Below are positions 41,335 to 51,318 of a stretch of 64,000 bases of DNA, one piece after another (the first letter of the stretch is position 1; the number at the start of each line of letters is the position of its first letter). The position numbers were made by a program, and so were the translations under genes. The notes beneath the pieces are model-generated. The model was not told the origin of the DNA and ran no database searches. It saw only the letters and a list, made by a program, of their open reading frames with translations. The DNA comes from Sphingomonas hengshuiensis. Its GTDB lineage: Bacteria > Pseudomonadota > Alphaproteobacteria > Sphingomonadales > Sphingomonadaceae. Where the stretch lies: NCBI GenBank assembly GCA_003240755.1, contig QFNF01000004.1, forward strand, positions 60,838-124,837, given 5' to 3'.

Positions 41335-43110
41335 TCATACGGGGTCGCCGATCCGCCGCAGCCGACGGATGCGGGGCTCACGCTCCAGATCGGCCTGTTG
41401 GCGGATCGTCTGGCGCAGTTCGTCCCGCTTCTCGTGGATCGATGCGATCACCGGGCCCATCGCGACGCCCAGATCGACCAGCACCGCTTCCGACAATTGC
41501 AGCGAGCTTTCAAGCGTTTCGGGTACGGCATCGCTGACGCCGGCGGCATAGAGTTCTGCGGCATGGGCCGCATCGCGCGCGCGGGCAAGGATGGTCAGGT
41601 TCGGTACCCAGCCGCGAACGCGCCGGGTCAACCGGACCGTCAGCACCGGATCGTCCATCGTCAGCACCAGTGCCGAGGCACGACCAAGGTCGAGCCGATC
41701 GACCAGTTCGGAACGCGCAACGTCACCGAACAGGATCGGATGGCCTTCGGCACGCGCCGTAGCGACATTGTCGATATCGGAATCGACCGCGATGTACGGC
41801 TTGCCATGGGTCTTGAGCATCTCGGCGACCAGCCGCCCGACCCGGCCAAATCCGATGATGACCACGCGGGTACCGCCGGCATCGACCGGCGTCTCGTCCG
41901 GTGCGCCGACGCGGCGTTCGATCCGGCGTGACGCGCGCTTGCCGAGCGTCGCGAGAAGCGGCGTGATGGTCAGCCCGATGGCAGTGACCGTCTGCCAGAA
42001 GGCGGCGGTGGACGGCTGGATCAATTGGGCCTGTGTCGCGGCGGCGAGCACGATCAGCGTGGTTTCCGAAGGGCTCGACATCAGCAGACCGGTTTCGGTC
42101 GCGGTGCCGGGACGCACGCCGTTGAGCCAGAGCAGGCCGCTGGTCACGACCGCCTTCAGCACCACCACCGCCGCGATCGCACCGAGAAGTTCGGGCCAGT
42201 TGTCGGCGATGGTCGCGAGGTCGAGGCTCATGCCGACGGTGATGAGGAACACGCCGAGCGCCAGCCCCTTGAACGGCGCGGTGATGACCTCGACCTCGCT
42301 GTGATACTCCGTTTCGGCGATCAGCAGGCCTGCCAGCAAGGCGCCGACGATCGGCGACAGGCCGGCGGCAGTGGTGACGAGGCTTGCGACGATCACCACC
42401 AGCAGGCTGGCCGACAGGAACAGTTCGGGGCTCTTGGTCCGCGCCGCCTGCGCGAACAGGCGCGGCAGGAACAGCCGGCCCGCCGCGTAGAGGCCGACGA
42501 CGCTCAACCCGCCCCACATCGCGGTATTGGCCAGCCCGACCCAGCCCTCGTCGGTCGCGGTCGGTGCCAGCGCACCCAGTGCGAAGATGATCGGGACGAG
42601 CGCCAGATCCTCGAACAGCAGCATCGCAAAGGCGGTCCGCCCGACCGGACCGGTCGTTCCCGCCATCGGCAGCACCAGCGCGGTCGAGGACAGGGCGAGC
42701 GCAAGGCCGAGGCCGATCGCACCCGCGACCGGTTGGCCCAGCATCATCAGCCCGCCACCGATCAGCAGGCCCGATCCGAACAACTCGGCGGCGCCCAGCC
42801 CGAACACCTGCCGCCGCATCGCCCACAGCCGCTTGAACGACAGTTCGAGCCCGATCGAGAACAGCAACAGGACGATGCCGAACTCGGCAAAGGGTTCGAT
42901 CGAATGTCGATCGGTGATGGTGATGTGAAACAGCCACGGCGCGCGGTCGACCAACGCACCCAGCCCGAACGGACCGACCAGCACGCCGACGAGGATGAAC
43001 CCGATGACCGGATTGACGCGAAAGCGGGCGAAGGCGGGAATGACGAGCCCGGCGGCCCCGAGGATGACCAGCGAATCGCTGAACGGCGTCGAATCAATCG
43101 GCAATGGCAT
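41335..43110 (-). CDS. CPA2-family monovalent cation:proton antiporter with TrkA-N domain (KefB/KefC-like)
   Basis: A 591-residue protein. About 12 transmembrane helices fill residues 1-385 ([53 protein letters not shown]), then a cytosolic TrkA-N/RCK nucleotide-binding domain from about residue 410 ([39 protein letters not shown]). KefB/C-type systems exchange K+ for H+ under glutathione-adduct control; YbaL is a similar homologue. The ATG at 43110 gives the usual N-terminus; the open frame runs on upstream without RBS support. Confidence 0.9.
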   Translation of the reverse strand: MPLPIDSTPFSDSLVILGAAGLVIPAFARFRVNPVIGFILVGVLVGPFGLGALVDRAPWLFHITITDRHSIEPFAEFGIVLLLFSIGLELSFKRLWAMRRQVFGLGAAELFGSGLLIGGGLMMLGQPVAGAIGLGLALALSSTALVLPMAGTTGPVGRTAFAMLLFEDLALVPIIFALGALAPTATDEGWVGLANTAMWGGLSVVGLYAAGRLFLPRLFAQAARTKSPELFLSASLLVVIVASLVTTAAGLSPIVGALLAGLLIAETEYHSEVEVITAPFKGLALGVFLITVGMSLDLATIADNWPELLGAIAAVVVLKAVVTSGLLWLNGVRPGTATETGLLMSSPSETTLIVLAAATQAQLIQPSTAAFWQTVTAIGLTITPLLATLGKRASRRIERRVGAPDETPVDAGGTRVVIIGFGRVGRLVAEMLKTHGKPYIAVDSDIDNVATARAEGHPILFGDVARSELVDRLDLGRASALVLTMDDPVLTVRLTRRVRGWVPNLTILARARDAAHAAELYAAGVSDAVPETLESSLQLSEAVLVDLGVAMGPVIASIHEKRDELRQTIRQQADLEREPRIRRLRRIGDPV

Positions 43111-43157
43111 GGAGCCATTGTTGCGGATGCGACACGGACGCGGCAACCGCCAATGCA

Positions 43158-43193
43158 CGAACGGCGCCCATCCGATCGGATGGACGCCGTTCG
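43158..43193 (-). terminator. Hairpin after icd
   Basis: CGAACGGCG (43158-43166) pairs with CGCCGTTCG (43185-43193), with an inner self-complementary ATCCGATCGGAT. It lies 25 nt past the icd stop on the minus strand. Confidence 0.55.
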
Positions 43194-43217
43194 CCTGCTC
43201 GCAGCGTGGAGGCGGGC

Positions 43218-44438
43218 CTAGCCCTGCTTGCCCATCGCCGCCTCGAGATTGACGCGAACCTGTTCGAAGAACTGCTCGGTGGTCATCCACGGCTGGTCCG
43301 GGCCGATCAGGATCGCGAGGTCCTTGGTCATGTGGCCGTTTTCGACGGTCTCGACGCAGACGCGCTCCAGCGTTTCGGCGAACCTGGTCACTTCGGGCGT
43401 ATCGTCGAACTTGCCGCGATACTTCAGGCCGCCGGTCCAGGCGAAGATCGACGCGATCGGGTTGGTCGAGGTCGCCTTGCCCTGCTGATGCTGGCGATAG
43501 TGGCGGGTGACGGTGCCGTGCGCCGCTTCCGCCTCGATCGTCTTGCCGTCCGGCGACATCAGCACCGAGGTCATGAGACCCAGCGAACCGAACCCTTGAG
43601 CGACCTGATCCGATTGCACGTCGCCGTCGTAGTTCTTGCAGGCCCAGACGAACTCGCCGTGCCACTTCAGTGCCGAGGCGACCATGTCGTCGATCAGGCG
43701 GTGCTGATATTCGATGCCTGCTGCCTGGAACTGATCCTTGAACTCGGTCGCGAACACTTCCTCGAAAATGTCCTTGAACCGGCCGTCATAGGCCTTGAGG
43801 ATCGTGTTCTTGGTCGACAGATAGACCGGCCAGCCGCGGCCAAGGCCGTAGTTCATCGAGGCGCGCGCGAAATCGCGGATCGATTCGTCGAGATTGTACA
43901 TGCCCATGGCGACGCCGGCGGCGGGGAAGTCGAACACCTCCTCCTCGATCACCTGCCCGTCGGTGCCTTCCCACTTCATGGTCAGCTTGCCGGCGCCGGG
44001 GACCTTGAAATCGGTCGCCTTGTACTGGTCGCCGAACGCATGGCGGCCGACCACGATCGGCTTCGTCCAGCCCGGGATCAGGCGAGGCACGTTCGAGATG
44101 ACGATCGGTTCGCGAAACACGACGCCGCCCAGGATGTTGCGGATGGTGCCGTTGGGCGAGCGCCACATCTTCTTGAGGCCGAATTCCTCGACACGCTGTT
44201 CGTCGGGGGTGATCGTGGCGCACTTTACGCCGACGCCGTACTTCTGGATCGCCTTGGCGCTGTCGACGGTGATCTTGTCGTCGGTTTCGTCACGCTTTTC
44301 GATGCCGAGATCGTAATAATCGAGCTGAATGTCGAGATAGGGCTGGATCAGCCGCTCGCGAATCCATGCCCAGATGATGCGGGTCATTTCGTCGCCGTCG
44401 ATTTCCACGACCGGGGTTTTGACCTTGATCTTCGCCAT
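43218..44438 (-). CDS. icd: Isocitrate dehydrogenase (NADP+), dimeric type II
   Basis: TCA-cycle enzyme: isocitrate to 2-oxoglutarate plus NADPH. At 406 residues with the N-terminus [21 protein letters not shown] it belongs to the eukaryote-like dimeric class common in alphaproteobacteria rather than the E. coli class. Substrate residues are in [18 protein letters not shown], metal residues in [21 protein letters not shown], and the nucleotide site in [11 protein letters not shown]. It is divergent from psd. Confidence 0.97.
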   Translation of the reverse strand: MAKIKVKTPVVEIDGDEMTRIIWAWIRERLIQPYLDIQLDYYDLGIEKRDETDDKITVDSAKAIQKYGVGVKCATITPDEQRVEEFGLKKMWRSPNGTIRNILGGVVFREPIVISNVPRLIPGWTKPIVVGRHAFGDQYKATDFKVPGAGKLTMKWEGTDGQVIEEEVFDFPAAGVAMGMYNLDESIRDFARASMNYGLGRGWPVYLSTKNTILKAYDGRFKDIFEEVFATEFKDQFQAAGIEYQHRLIDDMVASALKWHGEFVWACKNYDGDVQSDQVAQGFGSLGLMTSVLMSPDGKTIEAEAAHGTVTRHYRQHQQGKATSTNPIASIFAWTGGLKYRGKFDDTPEVTRFAETLERVCVETVENGHMTKDLAILIGPDQPWMTTEQFFEQVRVNLEAAMGKQG

Positions 44439-44570
44439 GCGCCTGCTCTCGATTTTGTTGCGATTGCGAGGGGCCTTACGGGGTCGTCGGCTCGCGATCA
44501 ACCGCATGCCGGCGGGTTGGCCGGTGGTGAGCGGTTGTCAGCACGGCTCGCCTTGGGTACACCACGCTTC

Positions 44571-45302
44571 ATGGCATCGCTCGAAAAGCCCGCGGTCGGC
44601 ACCACGACCGTCAAGTGGCGCTGGCCCTCGGTTCACCCCGAAGGGCGCAAATACGTCCTCATCGCCGCCGTTTTCACCGCCTTCTTCGCTTTCATGGCAT
44701 GGGAGACGCTGGCATGGCCGATGGGGCTGGTAACGATCTGGGTCGCATCCTTCTTCCGCGATCCGGTCCGTACCACGCCGCAGGGTGACGGACTGATCGT
44801 CGCGCCGGCCGACGGTCTGGTGACGATGATCGAGCGGGTCGCGCTGCCGATCGAGTTGCGCGGTCCCAATGGACTGGGCGACCAGCCGCTGGTGCGGGTG
44901 TCGATCTTCATGTCGGTCTTCGACGTCCATATCAATCGCACGCCGATCGCCGGCACGATCCGGCAGGTCGTCTATATCTCGGGCAAGTTCCTGAACGCCG
45001 ATCTCGACAAGGCGAGCGACGAGAATGAGCGCCAGCATATCGTCGTCGAGGGGCTGGACGGCCGACGGATCGGCTTCACGCAGATCGCCGGGCTGGTCGC
45101 GCGGCGGATCGTGGGGTTCGTGAAGTCGGGCGATTTCGTGGCGGCAGGACAGCGGATCGGGCTGATCCGCTTCGGCAGCCGGGTCGATGTGTTCTTACCC
45201 GAAGGGATCGAACCGCAGGTGACATTGGGACAGCGCAGCGTCGCGGGTGAAACCATCCTGGGTCGGCCGGGCCTGCCCGCCGCGACCGGCATCGCGCAGT
45301 AA
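44571..45302 (+). CDS. psd: Phosphatidylserine decarboxylase proenzyme, short form
   Basis: A 243-residue enzyme making phosphatidylethanolamine from phosphatidylserine. A membrane hairpin lies near residues 28-60 ([34 protein letters not shown]). Self-cleavage gives the pyruvoyl cofactor at the GS of [12 protein letters not shown], the variant found in short PSDs. [15 protein letters not shown] is the conserved core. pssA follows after one base, so the pair makes PE from CDP-diacylglycerol. Confidence 0.95.
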   Translation: MASLEKPAVGTTTVKWRWPSVHPEGRKYVLIAAVFTAFFAFMAWETLAWPMGLVTIWVASFFRDPVRTTPQGDGLIVAPADGLVTMIERVALPIELRGPNGLGDQPLVRVSIFMSVFDVHINRTPIAGTIRQVVYISGKFLNADLDKASDENERQHIVVEGLDGRRIGFTQIAGLVARRIVGFVKSGDFVAAGQRIGLIRFGSRVDVFLPEGIEPQVTLGQRSVAGETILGRPGLPAATGIAQ

Positions 45303-45303
45303 G

Positions 45304-46071
45304 ATGCGCCGTCCGCTCCCCGTCCGCGGTATTCCGCTGCGCGCCGTCGCACCCAACGCCATCACCGCGCTGGCGCTCTGTTCCGGCCTGACCGGCATCC
45401 GCTTCGCGATTGGCGGAGAATGGGAACGTGCCGTCCTGATGGTGCTGCTCGCCGGGGTGCTGGACGGGCTGGACGGGCGTGTCGCGCGGCTGGTGCGCGG
45501 CGAAAGCAGGTTCGGCGCCGAACTCGATTCGCTGTCCGACGCGATTTCGTTCGGCGTATCTCCCGCGCTCATCATGTATCTGTGGGCGCTGCTGGCCGAG
45601 CCGCGCATCGGCTGGATCGTGTCGCTGATCTACGCGGTGTTCACCGCGCTGCGCCTGGCGCGGTTCAATGCGCGGATCGACATTGCCGATCAGCCGCACA
45701 AGTCGGCGGGGTTCCTCACCGGCATTCCGGCTCCCGCAGGTGCCGGGCTGGCGATGCTGCCGCTCTACGCATGGATCTGGACCGGACTCGACTGGTTCCG
45801 CTCGCCCTGGGTGGTCGCGCCATGGGTGGCGTTCGTCGCGTTCCTGATGGTATCGAGCCTGGCGACGTTCAGTTGGTCGTCGCTGAAGCTGCGCCCAAAC
45901 ATCCGCTTCGAAGCGATGGCGGGCGTGGTGATCGTCGCCGCGGCGCTGGTGTCGGCGCCGTGGCAGACACTGACGGTGGTATGCGTCGCCTATCTGGCGA
46001 CGCTGCCTTTCAGCATCCGTAGCTATGCGAAGGTCAGGCGGCAGCGCGAAGCGGCTGCGCCACGGGCGTAA
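45304..46071 (+). CDS. pssA: CDP-diacylglycerol-serine O-phosphatidyltransferase
   Basis: A 255-residue polytopic enzyme forming phosphatidylserine from CDP-DAG and serine. The CDP-alcohol phosphotransferase motif is LDGLDGRVARLVRGESRFG, continuing AELDSLSDAISFG, with the catalytic aspartates. About seven membrane helices follow. It starts one base after psd's stop. Its 3' end overlaps the convergent small membrane protein gene by 38 bp. Confidence 0.95.
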   Translation: MRRPLPVRGIPLRAVAPNAITALALCSGLTGIRFAIGGEWERAVLMVLLAGVLDGLDGRVARLVRGESRFGAELDSLSDAISFGVSPALIMYLWALLAEPRIGWIVSLIYAVFTALRLARFNARIDIADQPHKSAGFLTGIPAPAGAGLAMLPLYAWIWTGLDWFRSPWVVAPWVAFVAFLMVSSLATFSWSSLKLRPNIRFEAMAGVVIVAAALVSAPWQTLTVVCVAYLATLPFSIRSYAKVRRQREAAAPRA

Positions 46072-46258
46072 CGCCACGCTGGCGAATGACGCCGCGACGC
46101 GACGTCAGGCGCACCGGCGGCAACGGATCGATCGTCCATTCCGGGCCGCGCAGCAACAGGCGCAGGATACGGTCCCGGGCCGGCAGCAGGGTGCCGATCA
46201 GCGTCGCGACAGCAACGAAAAAAGCGAAAGCGAACAGCACGGAAACGAACAGGGCCAT
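46034..46258 (-). CDS. Small membrane protein of unknown function
   Basis: A 74-residue protein with one N-terminal transmembrane helix (MALFVSVLFAFAFFVAVATLIGTLL) and a basic cytosolic or periplasmic tail (RDRILRLLLRGPEWTIDPLPPVRLTSRRG). The ATG at 46258 follows GGGGAG by 5 nt, a good ribosome-binding site. It overlaps the end of pssA on the opposite strand. No family recognised. Confidence 0.6.
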   Translation of the reverse strand: MALFVSVLFAFAFFVAVATLIGTLLPARDRILRLLLRGPEWTIDPLPPVRLTSRRGVIRQRGVTPVAQPLRAAA

Positions 46259-46430
46259 CTCTAACTCCCCGACACACAAGCGACCGGTAAAAATCGCATC
46301 CATCCCAACCACTTGTGATGAATGCGGTTCCACGGACTGTATCTGGACCCTCTATGTTCTCATATCGTTCCGGCGTCAAGGCTTGATCGACGGGTCGCTC
46401 TGCGCTAAGGGCCGCCGTCTCAACCCCACA

Positions 46431-46488
46431 TGGGAAGCGCTCATACCGGTGCCCGGGCCTTTGGCCTGACAAGGGTTCCTGCTTCCCA
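46431..46488 (+). promoter_or_regulatory. Structured 5' leader of rpsB mRNA
   Basis: TGGGAAGC (46431-46438) pairs perfectly with GCTTCCCA (46481-46488), closing a 42-nt domain that holds a GGCC-TTT-GGCC hairpin (46456-46466). It ends 26 nt before the rpsB ATG. Ribosomal-protein mRNAs are often autoregulated through such leaders; that S2 binds here is inference. The rest of 46259-46430 shows no gene; a weak TTGATC-N17-TAAGGG at 46383-46411 might be a promoter. Confidence 0.5.
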
Positions 46489-46514
46489 GAGGATCAACCG
46501 GAAGGAATTATCCT

Positions 46515-47294
46515 ATGGCGGCACCCGTCGTCACCATGCAGGCGCTGCTCGAATCGGGCGCGCACTTCGGCCACCAGACCCATCGCTGGAACCCGAAGAT
46601 GAAGCCGTACATCTTTGGCGATCGTAACGGCGTCCACATCCTCGACCTGTCGCAGACCGTGCCGCTGTTCGCGCGCGCGCTGGAATTCGTGTCGTCGACC
46701 GTCGCGTCGGGCGGCAAGGTGCTGTTCGTCGGCACCAAGCGCCAGGCGCAGGAGCCGATCGCCGAAGCCGCCCGCAAGTCGGGCCAGCATTTCGTCAACC
46801 ATCGCTGGCTGGGCGGCATGCTCACCAACTGGAAGACGATCAGCAACTCGATCAAGCGTCTCAAGGCGCTCGAAGAGCAGTTGTCGGGCGACACGCACGG
46901 CCTGACCAAGAAGGAAGTGCTGAACCTGACCCGCGAGAAGGACAAGCTGGAGCTGTCGCTCGGCGGTATCCGCGATCTGGGCGGCATTCCCGACATCATG
47001 TTCGTGATCGACGCGAACAAGGAAGAACTGGCGATCAAGGAAGCCAATACGCTGGGTATCCCGGTCGTCGCGATCCTCGATTCGAACGTGTCGCCGGACG
47101 GCATCGCCTTCCCGGTGCCCGCGAACGACGATGCGAGCCGCGCGATCCGCCTGTATTGCGAGGCCGTGGCGATCGCCGCGACCCGTGGCGGGCAGCAGGC
47201 GATGGCCCATTCGGGCCGCGACCTGGGCGCCATGGACGAACCGCCCGCCGAGGAAGCGCTGACCGCCGAGCCGGAAGCCGCTGTCGAAGCGTAA
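46515..47294 (+). CDS. rpsB: 30S ribosomal protein S2
   Basis: A 259-residue ribosomal protein: [30 protein letters not shown] at the N-terminus, [15 protein letters not shown], and [32 protein letters not shown]. The last 40 residues are an acidic Ala/Glu-rich extension. Strong GGAAGGAA upstream. It begins the rpsB-tsf-pyrH-frr order conserved across proteobacteria. Confidence 0.98.
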   Translation: MAAPVVTMQALLESGAHFGHQTHRWNPKMKPYIFGDRNGVHILDLSQTVPLFARALEFVSSTVASGGKVLFVGTKRQAQEPIAEAARKSGQHFVNHRWLGGMLTNWKTISNSIKRLKALEEQLSGDTHGLTKKEVLNLTREKDKLELSLGGIRDLGGIPDIMFVIDANKEELAIKEANTLGIPVVAILDSNVSPDGIAFPVPANDDASRAIRLYCEAVAIAATRGGQQAMAHSGRDLGAMDEPPAEEALTAEPEAAVEA

Positions 47295-47312
47295 GCTGTC
47301 ACGGAACTGACG

Positions 47313-47353
47313 TGCGGGCGGGGCAGGGCGGAACACGCGCTGCCTCGCCCGCA
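47313..47353 (+). terminator. Hairpin between rpsB and tsf
   Basis: TGCGGGCG (47313-47320) pairs with CGCCCGCA (47346-47353), extended by GGCA/TGCC. No T-run follows, so it may be a partial terminator or processing site that sets the S2:EF-Ts ratio. Confidence 0.5.
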
Positions 47354-47384
47354 AGCATATCGAACACCAATCAGGAGCCAAGCC

Positions 47385-48314
47385 ATGGCAGAAGTTACCG
47401 CCGCCGCCGTCAAGGAACTGCGTGAGCGCTCGGGCGCCGGCATGATGGACTGCAAGAAGGCGCTGTCCGAGAACAATGGCGACATGGAAGCCGCCGTCGA
47501 CTGGTTGCGCACCAAGGGCCTTGCCGCCGTCGCCAAGAAGTCGAGCCGCACCGCCGCCGAAGGTCTGGTCGGCGTTGCCGTCGCCGGCACCAAGGGCGTC
47601 GCCATCGAAGTCAACAGCCAGACCGACTTCGTCGCCAAGAACGACCAGTTCCAGAGCTTCGTGCGCGACGTCGTCGCGATCGCTCTGGAAAAGGGTGACG
47701 ATGTCGAGGCGCTGAAGGCGCAGGCCATGCCGAACGGCGGCACCGTCGAGGACGCGCTGGTCGCCAACATCTCGACCATCGGCGAGAACCAGGTGCTGCG
47801 CCGCGCGAAGGCCGTCGAAGTCGCCAAGGGCGCGGTAATTCCGTACGTCCACAATTCGGCCGGCCCGGGTCTTGGCAAGATCGGCGTGCTGGTCGCGCTG
47901 GAATCGGATGCGGGTGTCGACGTGCTCGAGCCGCTGGGCAAGCAGATCGCGATGCACATCGCCGCTGCCTTCCCGCTGGCGCTGGACGAGAGTGGCCTGG
48001 ACCAGGACATTCTCGAGCGTGAACGCCAGATCGCTACCGAAAAGGCCGCCGATTCGGGCAAGCCGGCCGACATCATCGCCAAGATGGTCGAGGGTTCGGT
48101 CAAGAAGTTCGCCAAGGAAAACGCGTTGCTGAGCCAGCCCATCGTGATGGACGGCAAGACGCCGGTCGCCGACGTGGTGGCAAAGGCCGCGAAGGATGCC
48201 GGCACGACGATCGTGCTCAAGGACTATGTCCGCTTCCAGCTCGGCGAAGGCATCGAGAAGGAAGAAAGCGACTTCGCCGCCGAAGTCGCCGCCACGGCCG
48301 GCCTGACCAAGTAA
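47385..48314 (+). CDS. tsf: Elongation factor Ts
   Basis: A 309-residue guanine-nucleotide exchange factor for EF-Tu. The UBA-like N-terminus [19 protein letters not shown] and the EF-Tu-contacting core motif [12 protein letters not shown] are present. AGGAG lies 9 nt before the ATG. Confidence 0.98.
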   Translation: MAEVTAAAVKELRERSGAGMMDCKKALSENNGDMEAAVDWLRTKGLAAVAKKSSRTAAEGLVGVAVAGTKGVAIEVNSQTDFVAKNDQFQSFVRDVVAIALEKGDDVEALKAQAMPNGGTVEDALVANISTIGENQVLRRAKAVEVAKGAVIPYVHNSAGPGLGKIGVLVALESDAGVDVLEPLGKQIAMHIAAAFPLALDESGLDQDILERERQIATEKAADSGKPADIIAKMVEGSVKKFAKENALLSQPIVMDGKTPVADVVAKAAKDAGTTIVLKDYVRFQLGEGIEKEESDFAAEVAATAGLTK

Positions 48315-48350
48315 GGTCGCCAGCCAACGGCATGCCACGGTATGCCGGTG

Positions 48351-48386
48351 CGGGCCGCGAGGGGGTTTCCCTGCGCGGCCCGTTTC
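48351..48386 (+). terminator. Terminator after tsf
   Basis: CGGGCCGCG (48351-48359) pairs with CGCGGCCCG (48374-48382), followed by TTTCGGTT. Confidence 0.65.
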
Positions 48387-48470
48387 GGTTCGGTACAAGG
48401 TCGCTTGGCTTTGCAGGCGGTCGCGTCTAGGGTCCGGCGCGCTCCCGTTTCGACCAACTTCGCAGGTTCC

Positions 48471-49193
48471 ATGACCCGTCCACGCTTCAATCGCATCCTC
48501 CTGAAACTGTCCGGCGAAGTGCTGATGGGATCGGGACAGTTCGGCATCGATCCCGCGATGTGCGACCGCGTCGCCCGCGAGATCAAGGCCGCGCGGGGCG
48601 AGGGGCACGAGGTCTGCGTCGTCGTGGGCGGCGGCAACATCTTTCGCGGCGTCGCGGGCGCGGCGCAGGGCTTCGAGCGGGCCAGCGCCGATTACATGGG
48701 GATGCTGGCGACCGTCATGAACGCGCTGGCGATGCAGAACGCGCTGGAGCAGATCGGCGTCGAAACCCGCGTCCAGTCGGCGATCCCGATGGCGTCGGTG
48801 TGCGAACCCTATATCCGCCGTCGCGCGGTGCGCCACATGGAGAAGGGTCGCGTCGTGATCTTTGCCGCCGGCACCGGCAGCCCGTTCTTCACCACCGACA
48901 CCACCGCCGCACTGCGCGCCGCCGAAATGGGCTGCGAGGCGCTGTTCAAGGGCACCAGCGTTGATGGTGTCTATGACGCCGACCCCAAGAAGGTGCCGAC
49001 CGCGACGCGCTACGACACGCTCGGTTTCGGGCGTGTGCTGGCCGACGACCTCAAGGTCATGGATGCGTCGGCCGTCGCGCTGTGCCGCGACAACAATATC
49101 CCGATCGTCGTCTTCAACATCCGTGACGAAGGCAACCTTGCCGCCGTTCTGGCGGGTGACGGCGTCTCGACGATCGTCCAGAACAACGCTTGA
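48471..49193 (+). CDS. pyrH: Uridylate kinase
   Basis: Hexameric UMP kinase (UMP to UDP), 240 residues, amino-acid-kinase fold: [14 protein letters not shown] at the N-terminus, [11 protein letters not shown], the [14 protein letters not shown] helix, and [23 protein letters not shown] feeds both RNA and UDP-sugar supply for the envelope genes downstream. Confidence 0.97.
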   Translation: MTRPRFNRILLKLSGEVLMGSGQFGIDPAMCDRVAREIKAARGEGHEVCVVVGGGNIFRGVAGAAQGFERASADYMGMLATVMNALAMQNALEQIGVETRVQSAIPMASVCEPYIRRRAVRHMEKGRVVIFAAGTGSPFFTTDTTAALRAAEMGCEALFKGTSVDGVYDADPKKVPTATRYDTLGFGRVLADDLKVMDASAVALCRDNNIPIVVFNIRDEGNLAAVLAGDGVSTIVQNNA

Positions 49194-49211
49194 TTCAGAA
49201 GGAAGTCGGTT

Positions 49212-49769
49212 ATGGCCGCATATAACAAGGCCGATCTCGAACGCCGCATGGCGGGTGCCGTCGAGTCGCTCAAGGGCGATCTGAGCGGCCTGCGCACCGG
49301 GCGCGCATCGGTGTCGCTGCTCGATCCGGTCACGGTCGAGGTGTACGGCGCGCACATGCCGCTGAACCAGGTCGCGACTGTTTCGGCACCCGAACCGCGG
49401 ATGCTGTCGGTGCAGGTGTGGGACAAGTCGAACGTCGGTCCGGCCGACAAGGCGATCCGCTCGGCCGGCCTCGGCCTCAACCCGATCGTGGACGGCCAGA
49501 CGCTGCGCCTGCCGATCCCCGACCTGACCGAAGAGCGCCGCAAGGAACTCGCGAAGCTGGCCGGCAAATATGCCGAGTCCGCGCGGATCGCGGTGCGCAA
49601 CGTGCGTCGCGACGGCATGGAAGGCTTGAAGACCGACGAGAAGAAGGGCGTCTACTCGGAAGACGAGCGCAAGAAGCTCGAAACCGAGGTGCAGAAGCTG
49701 ACCGACGCGACGATCGCCGACATCGATGCCGCGGCGGATGCGAAGGAAAAGGAAATTCTCGGCAAGTGA
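49212..49769 (+). CDS. frr: Ribosome recycling factor
   Basis: A 185-residue, tRNA-shaped protein that with EF-G splits post-termination ribosomes. Motifs: [42 protein letters not shown], and [16 protein letters not shown]. Its TGA overlaps the GTG start of uppS (GTGA). Confidence 0.98.
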   Translation: MAAYNKADLERRMAGAVESLKGDLSGLRTGRASVSLLDPVTVEVYGAHMPLNQVATVSAPEPRMLSVQVWDKSNVGPADKAIRSAGLGLNPIVDGQTLRLPIPDLTEERRKELAKLAGKYAESARIAVRNVRRDGMEGLKTDEKKGVYSEDERKKLETEVQKLTDATIADIDAAADAKEKEILGK

Positions 49770-50530
49770 CGTCGTTCGCCGCGCATGTTCCGGTATCGGC
49801 GGCGACTGCCGCCGCGCCGGGCCTGCCTTCCTCCGCAGCCGTTCCCCGTCATGTTGCGATCATCATGGACGGCAATGGCCGCTGGGCGAAGGCCCGGCGC
49901 CTGCCGCGTATCGCCGGGCATCGCCAGGGGGTGGAGGCGGTGCGTCGCGTCACGCGCGCCGCGCGCGAACAGGGCATCGAGGCGCTGACGCTCTACGCCT
50001 TCTCCTCGGAAAACTGGCGGCGTCCGGAGGAGGAGATCGGCGACCTGATGGGGTTGCTGCGCCATTTCCTGAAGAGCGAGATCGACGAACTGGTGCGCGA
50101 GGGGGTGCGGCTGCGCATCATCGGCAACTACCGCGTGCTGAAGCCCGATCTGGTCAGGCTGATCGACGATGCGATCGCGCGGACGGCGATGAACACCGGT
50201 CCGATCCTTGCGATTGCGCTGAACTATGGCGCGCAGGCCGAACTGGTCGCCGCTGCCCGGCGGCTGGCGGAAAAGGTCGCGGCGGGCATGCCGGTGTCGG
50301 CGATCGACGAGGCGGCGATCGACCGCGAACTCGACACCGACGGCCTGCCGCCGCTCGACCTGATGATCCGCACCTCGGGCGAACAGCGCCTGTCGAACTT
50401 CCTGCTGTGGCAGGCGGCCTATGCCGAACTGCTGTTCGTCGACACGCTCTGGCCCGATTTCGATGCGGCGGCGCTGGCCGAGGCGATTGCGGCCTATGGC
50501 CGGCGCCAGCGCCGGTTCGGGGGCTTGTGA
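49766..50530 (+). CDS. uppS: Undecaprenyl diphosphate synthase
   Basis: Cis-prenyltransferase, 254 residues, making the C55 lipid carrier for peptidoglycan and polysaccharides. Catalytic motif [23 protein letters not shown], then [12 protein letters not shown], and the C-terminal [22 protein letters not shown] start at 49766 overlapping the frr stop; about 30 residues of Ala/Pro-rich leader precede the core. Confidence 0.96.
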   Translation: MTSFAAHVPVSAATAAAPGLPSSAAVPRHVAIIMDGNGRWAKARRLPRIAGHRQGVEAVRRVTRAAREQGIEALTLYAFSSENWRRPEEEIGDLMGLLRHFLKSEIDELVREGVRLRIIGNYRVLKPDLVRLIDDAIARTAMNTGPILAIALNYGAQAELVAAARRLAEKVAAGMPVSAIDEAAIDRELDTDGLPPLDLMIRTSGEQRLSNFLLWQAAYAELLFVDTLWPDFDAAALAEAIAAYGRRQRRFGGL

Positions 50531-51318
50531 CACTGGATCCCGTCGCACGGCGCAAGTCCGACCTTGCGACCCGGACGCTGGCCAGCGTCGGGATGATCGC
50601 GGTCGCGGCGACGGCATTGTGGCTGGGCGGGTTCGCCTTCTGGCTGCTGGTCGCGGTCGGCACGCTGTTCATGATGGCCGAATGGGCCGACCTGCACAAA
50701 GTGTCGCGCGAGCACAAGCGGCTGGCCCAGATGGCGCTGACCGTGCCCCTGGCGATCCTGTCGCCACTGGCGGCGGGTGCGAGTTTCCTCGCGCTGGGAC
50801 TGGTCGTCGGCGCGGCATTCTTCGTGGTCATCACGACCAGGCTGCCGATGCTGGCGCGTGGCATCGTCTATTGCGGGTTGCCGGCGCTGGCGGTCGTGTT
50901 CCTGCGCGAGCGCGGCGACGGGCTGCTGCTCGCCTTCTGGGCGATGGCGCTGGTATGGGCATGCGATATCGGTGCCTATTTCGCCGGCCGTTCGATCGGC
51001 GGACCGAAACTGGCGCCGAAGATCAGCCCGAACAAGACTTGGGCCGGGTTGATCGGCGGCGTGATCGCCGCGACGGTTCTGGGCGGGATGCTGCAATATT
51101 CCGGCCTGCCGCTGCATCTGGTGCTGGCGACGCCGCTGCTGGCGGTGCTGGCGCAGGCGGGCGACCTGTATGAGAGCCAGTTGAAGCGTGCCGCGGGCGT
51201 CAAGGATTCGGGCAACGTCCTGCCCGGCCATGGCGGGGTGATGGACCGGCTCGACGGGCTGGTCCCGGTCGCCCCGGCGGCGGCGTTGATGGTATTGGCG
51301 GGACTATATTGGGCATGA
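50527..51318 (+). CDS. cdsA: Phosphatidate cytidylyltransferase
   Basis: CDP-diacylglycerol synthase, 263 residues, with about seven membrane helices. The family signature near the C-terminus is complete: SQLKRAAGVKDSGNVLPGHG, continuing GVMDRLDG. Supplies CDP-DAG to pssA encoded 5 kb upstream. GTG start at 50527 overlapping uppS (GTGA). Confidence 0.96.
   Translation: MTLDPVARRKSDLATRTLASVGMIAVAATALWLGGFAFWLLVAVGTLFMMAEWADLHKVSREHKRLAQMALTVPLAILSPLAAGASFLALGLVVGAAFFVVITTRLPMLARGIVYCGLPALAVVFLRERGDGLLLAFWAMALVWACDIGAYFAGRSIGGPKLAPKISPNKTWAGLIGGVIAATVLGGMLQYSGLPLHLVLATPLLAVLAQAGDLYESQLKRAAGVKDSGNVLPGHGGVMDRLDGLVPVAPAAALMVLAGLYWA

Noticed and set aside
43111..43665. Extension of the CPA2 antiporter frame by 185 codons
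   Set aside because: It runs over the 3' end of icd in another frame and is low-complexity; the antiporter N-terminus begins at 43110.
46383..46411. rpsB promoter TTGATC-N17-TAAGGG
   Set aside because: The -10 box is too poor to list as a feature; mentioned only under the leader.
46494..49355. A 953-codon open frame on the minus strand across rpsB, tsf and pyrH
   Set aside because: It is antisense to three recognised essential genes and its translation is Arg/His/Asp-rich with no domain. Such frames arise in GC-rich DNA because stops are rare opposite the favoured codons.
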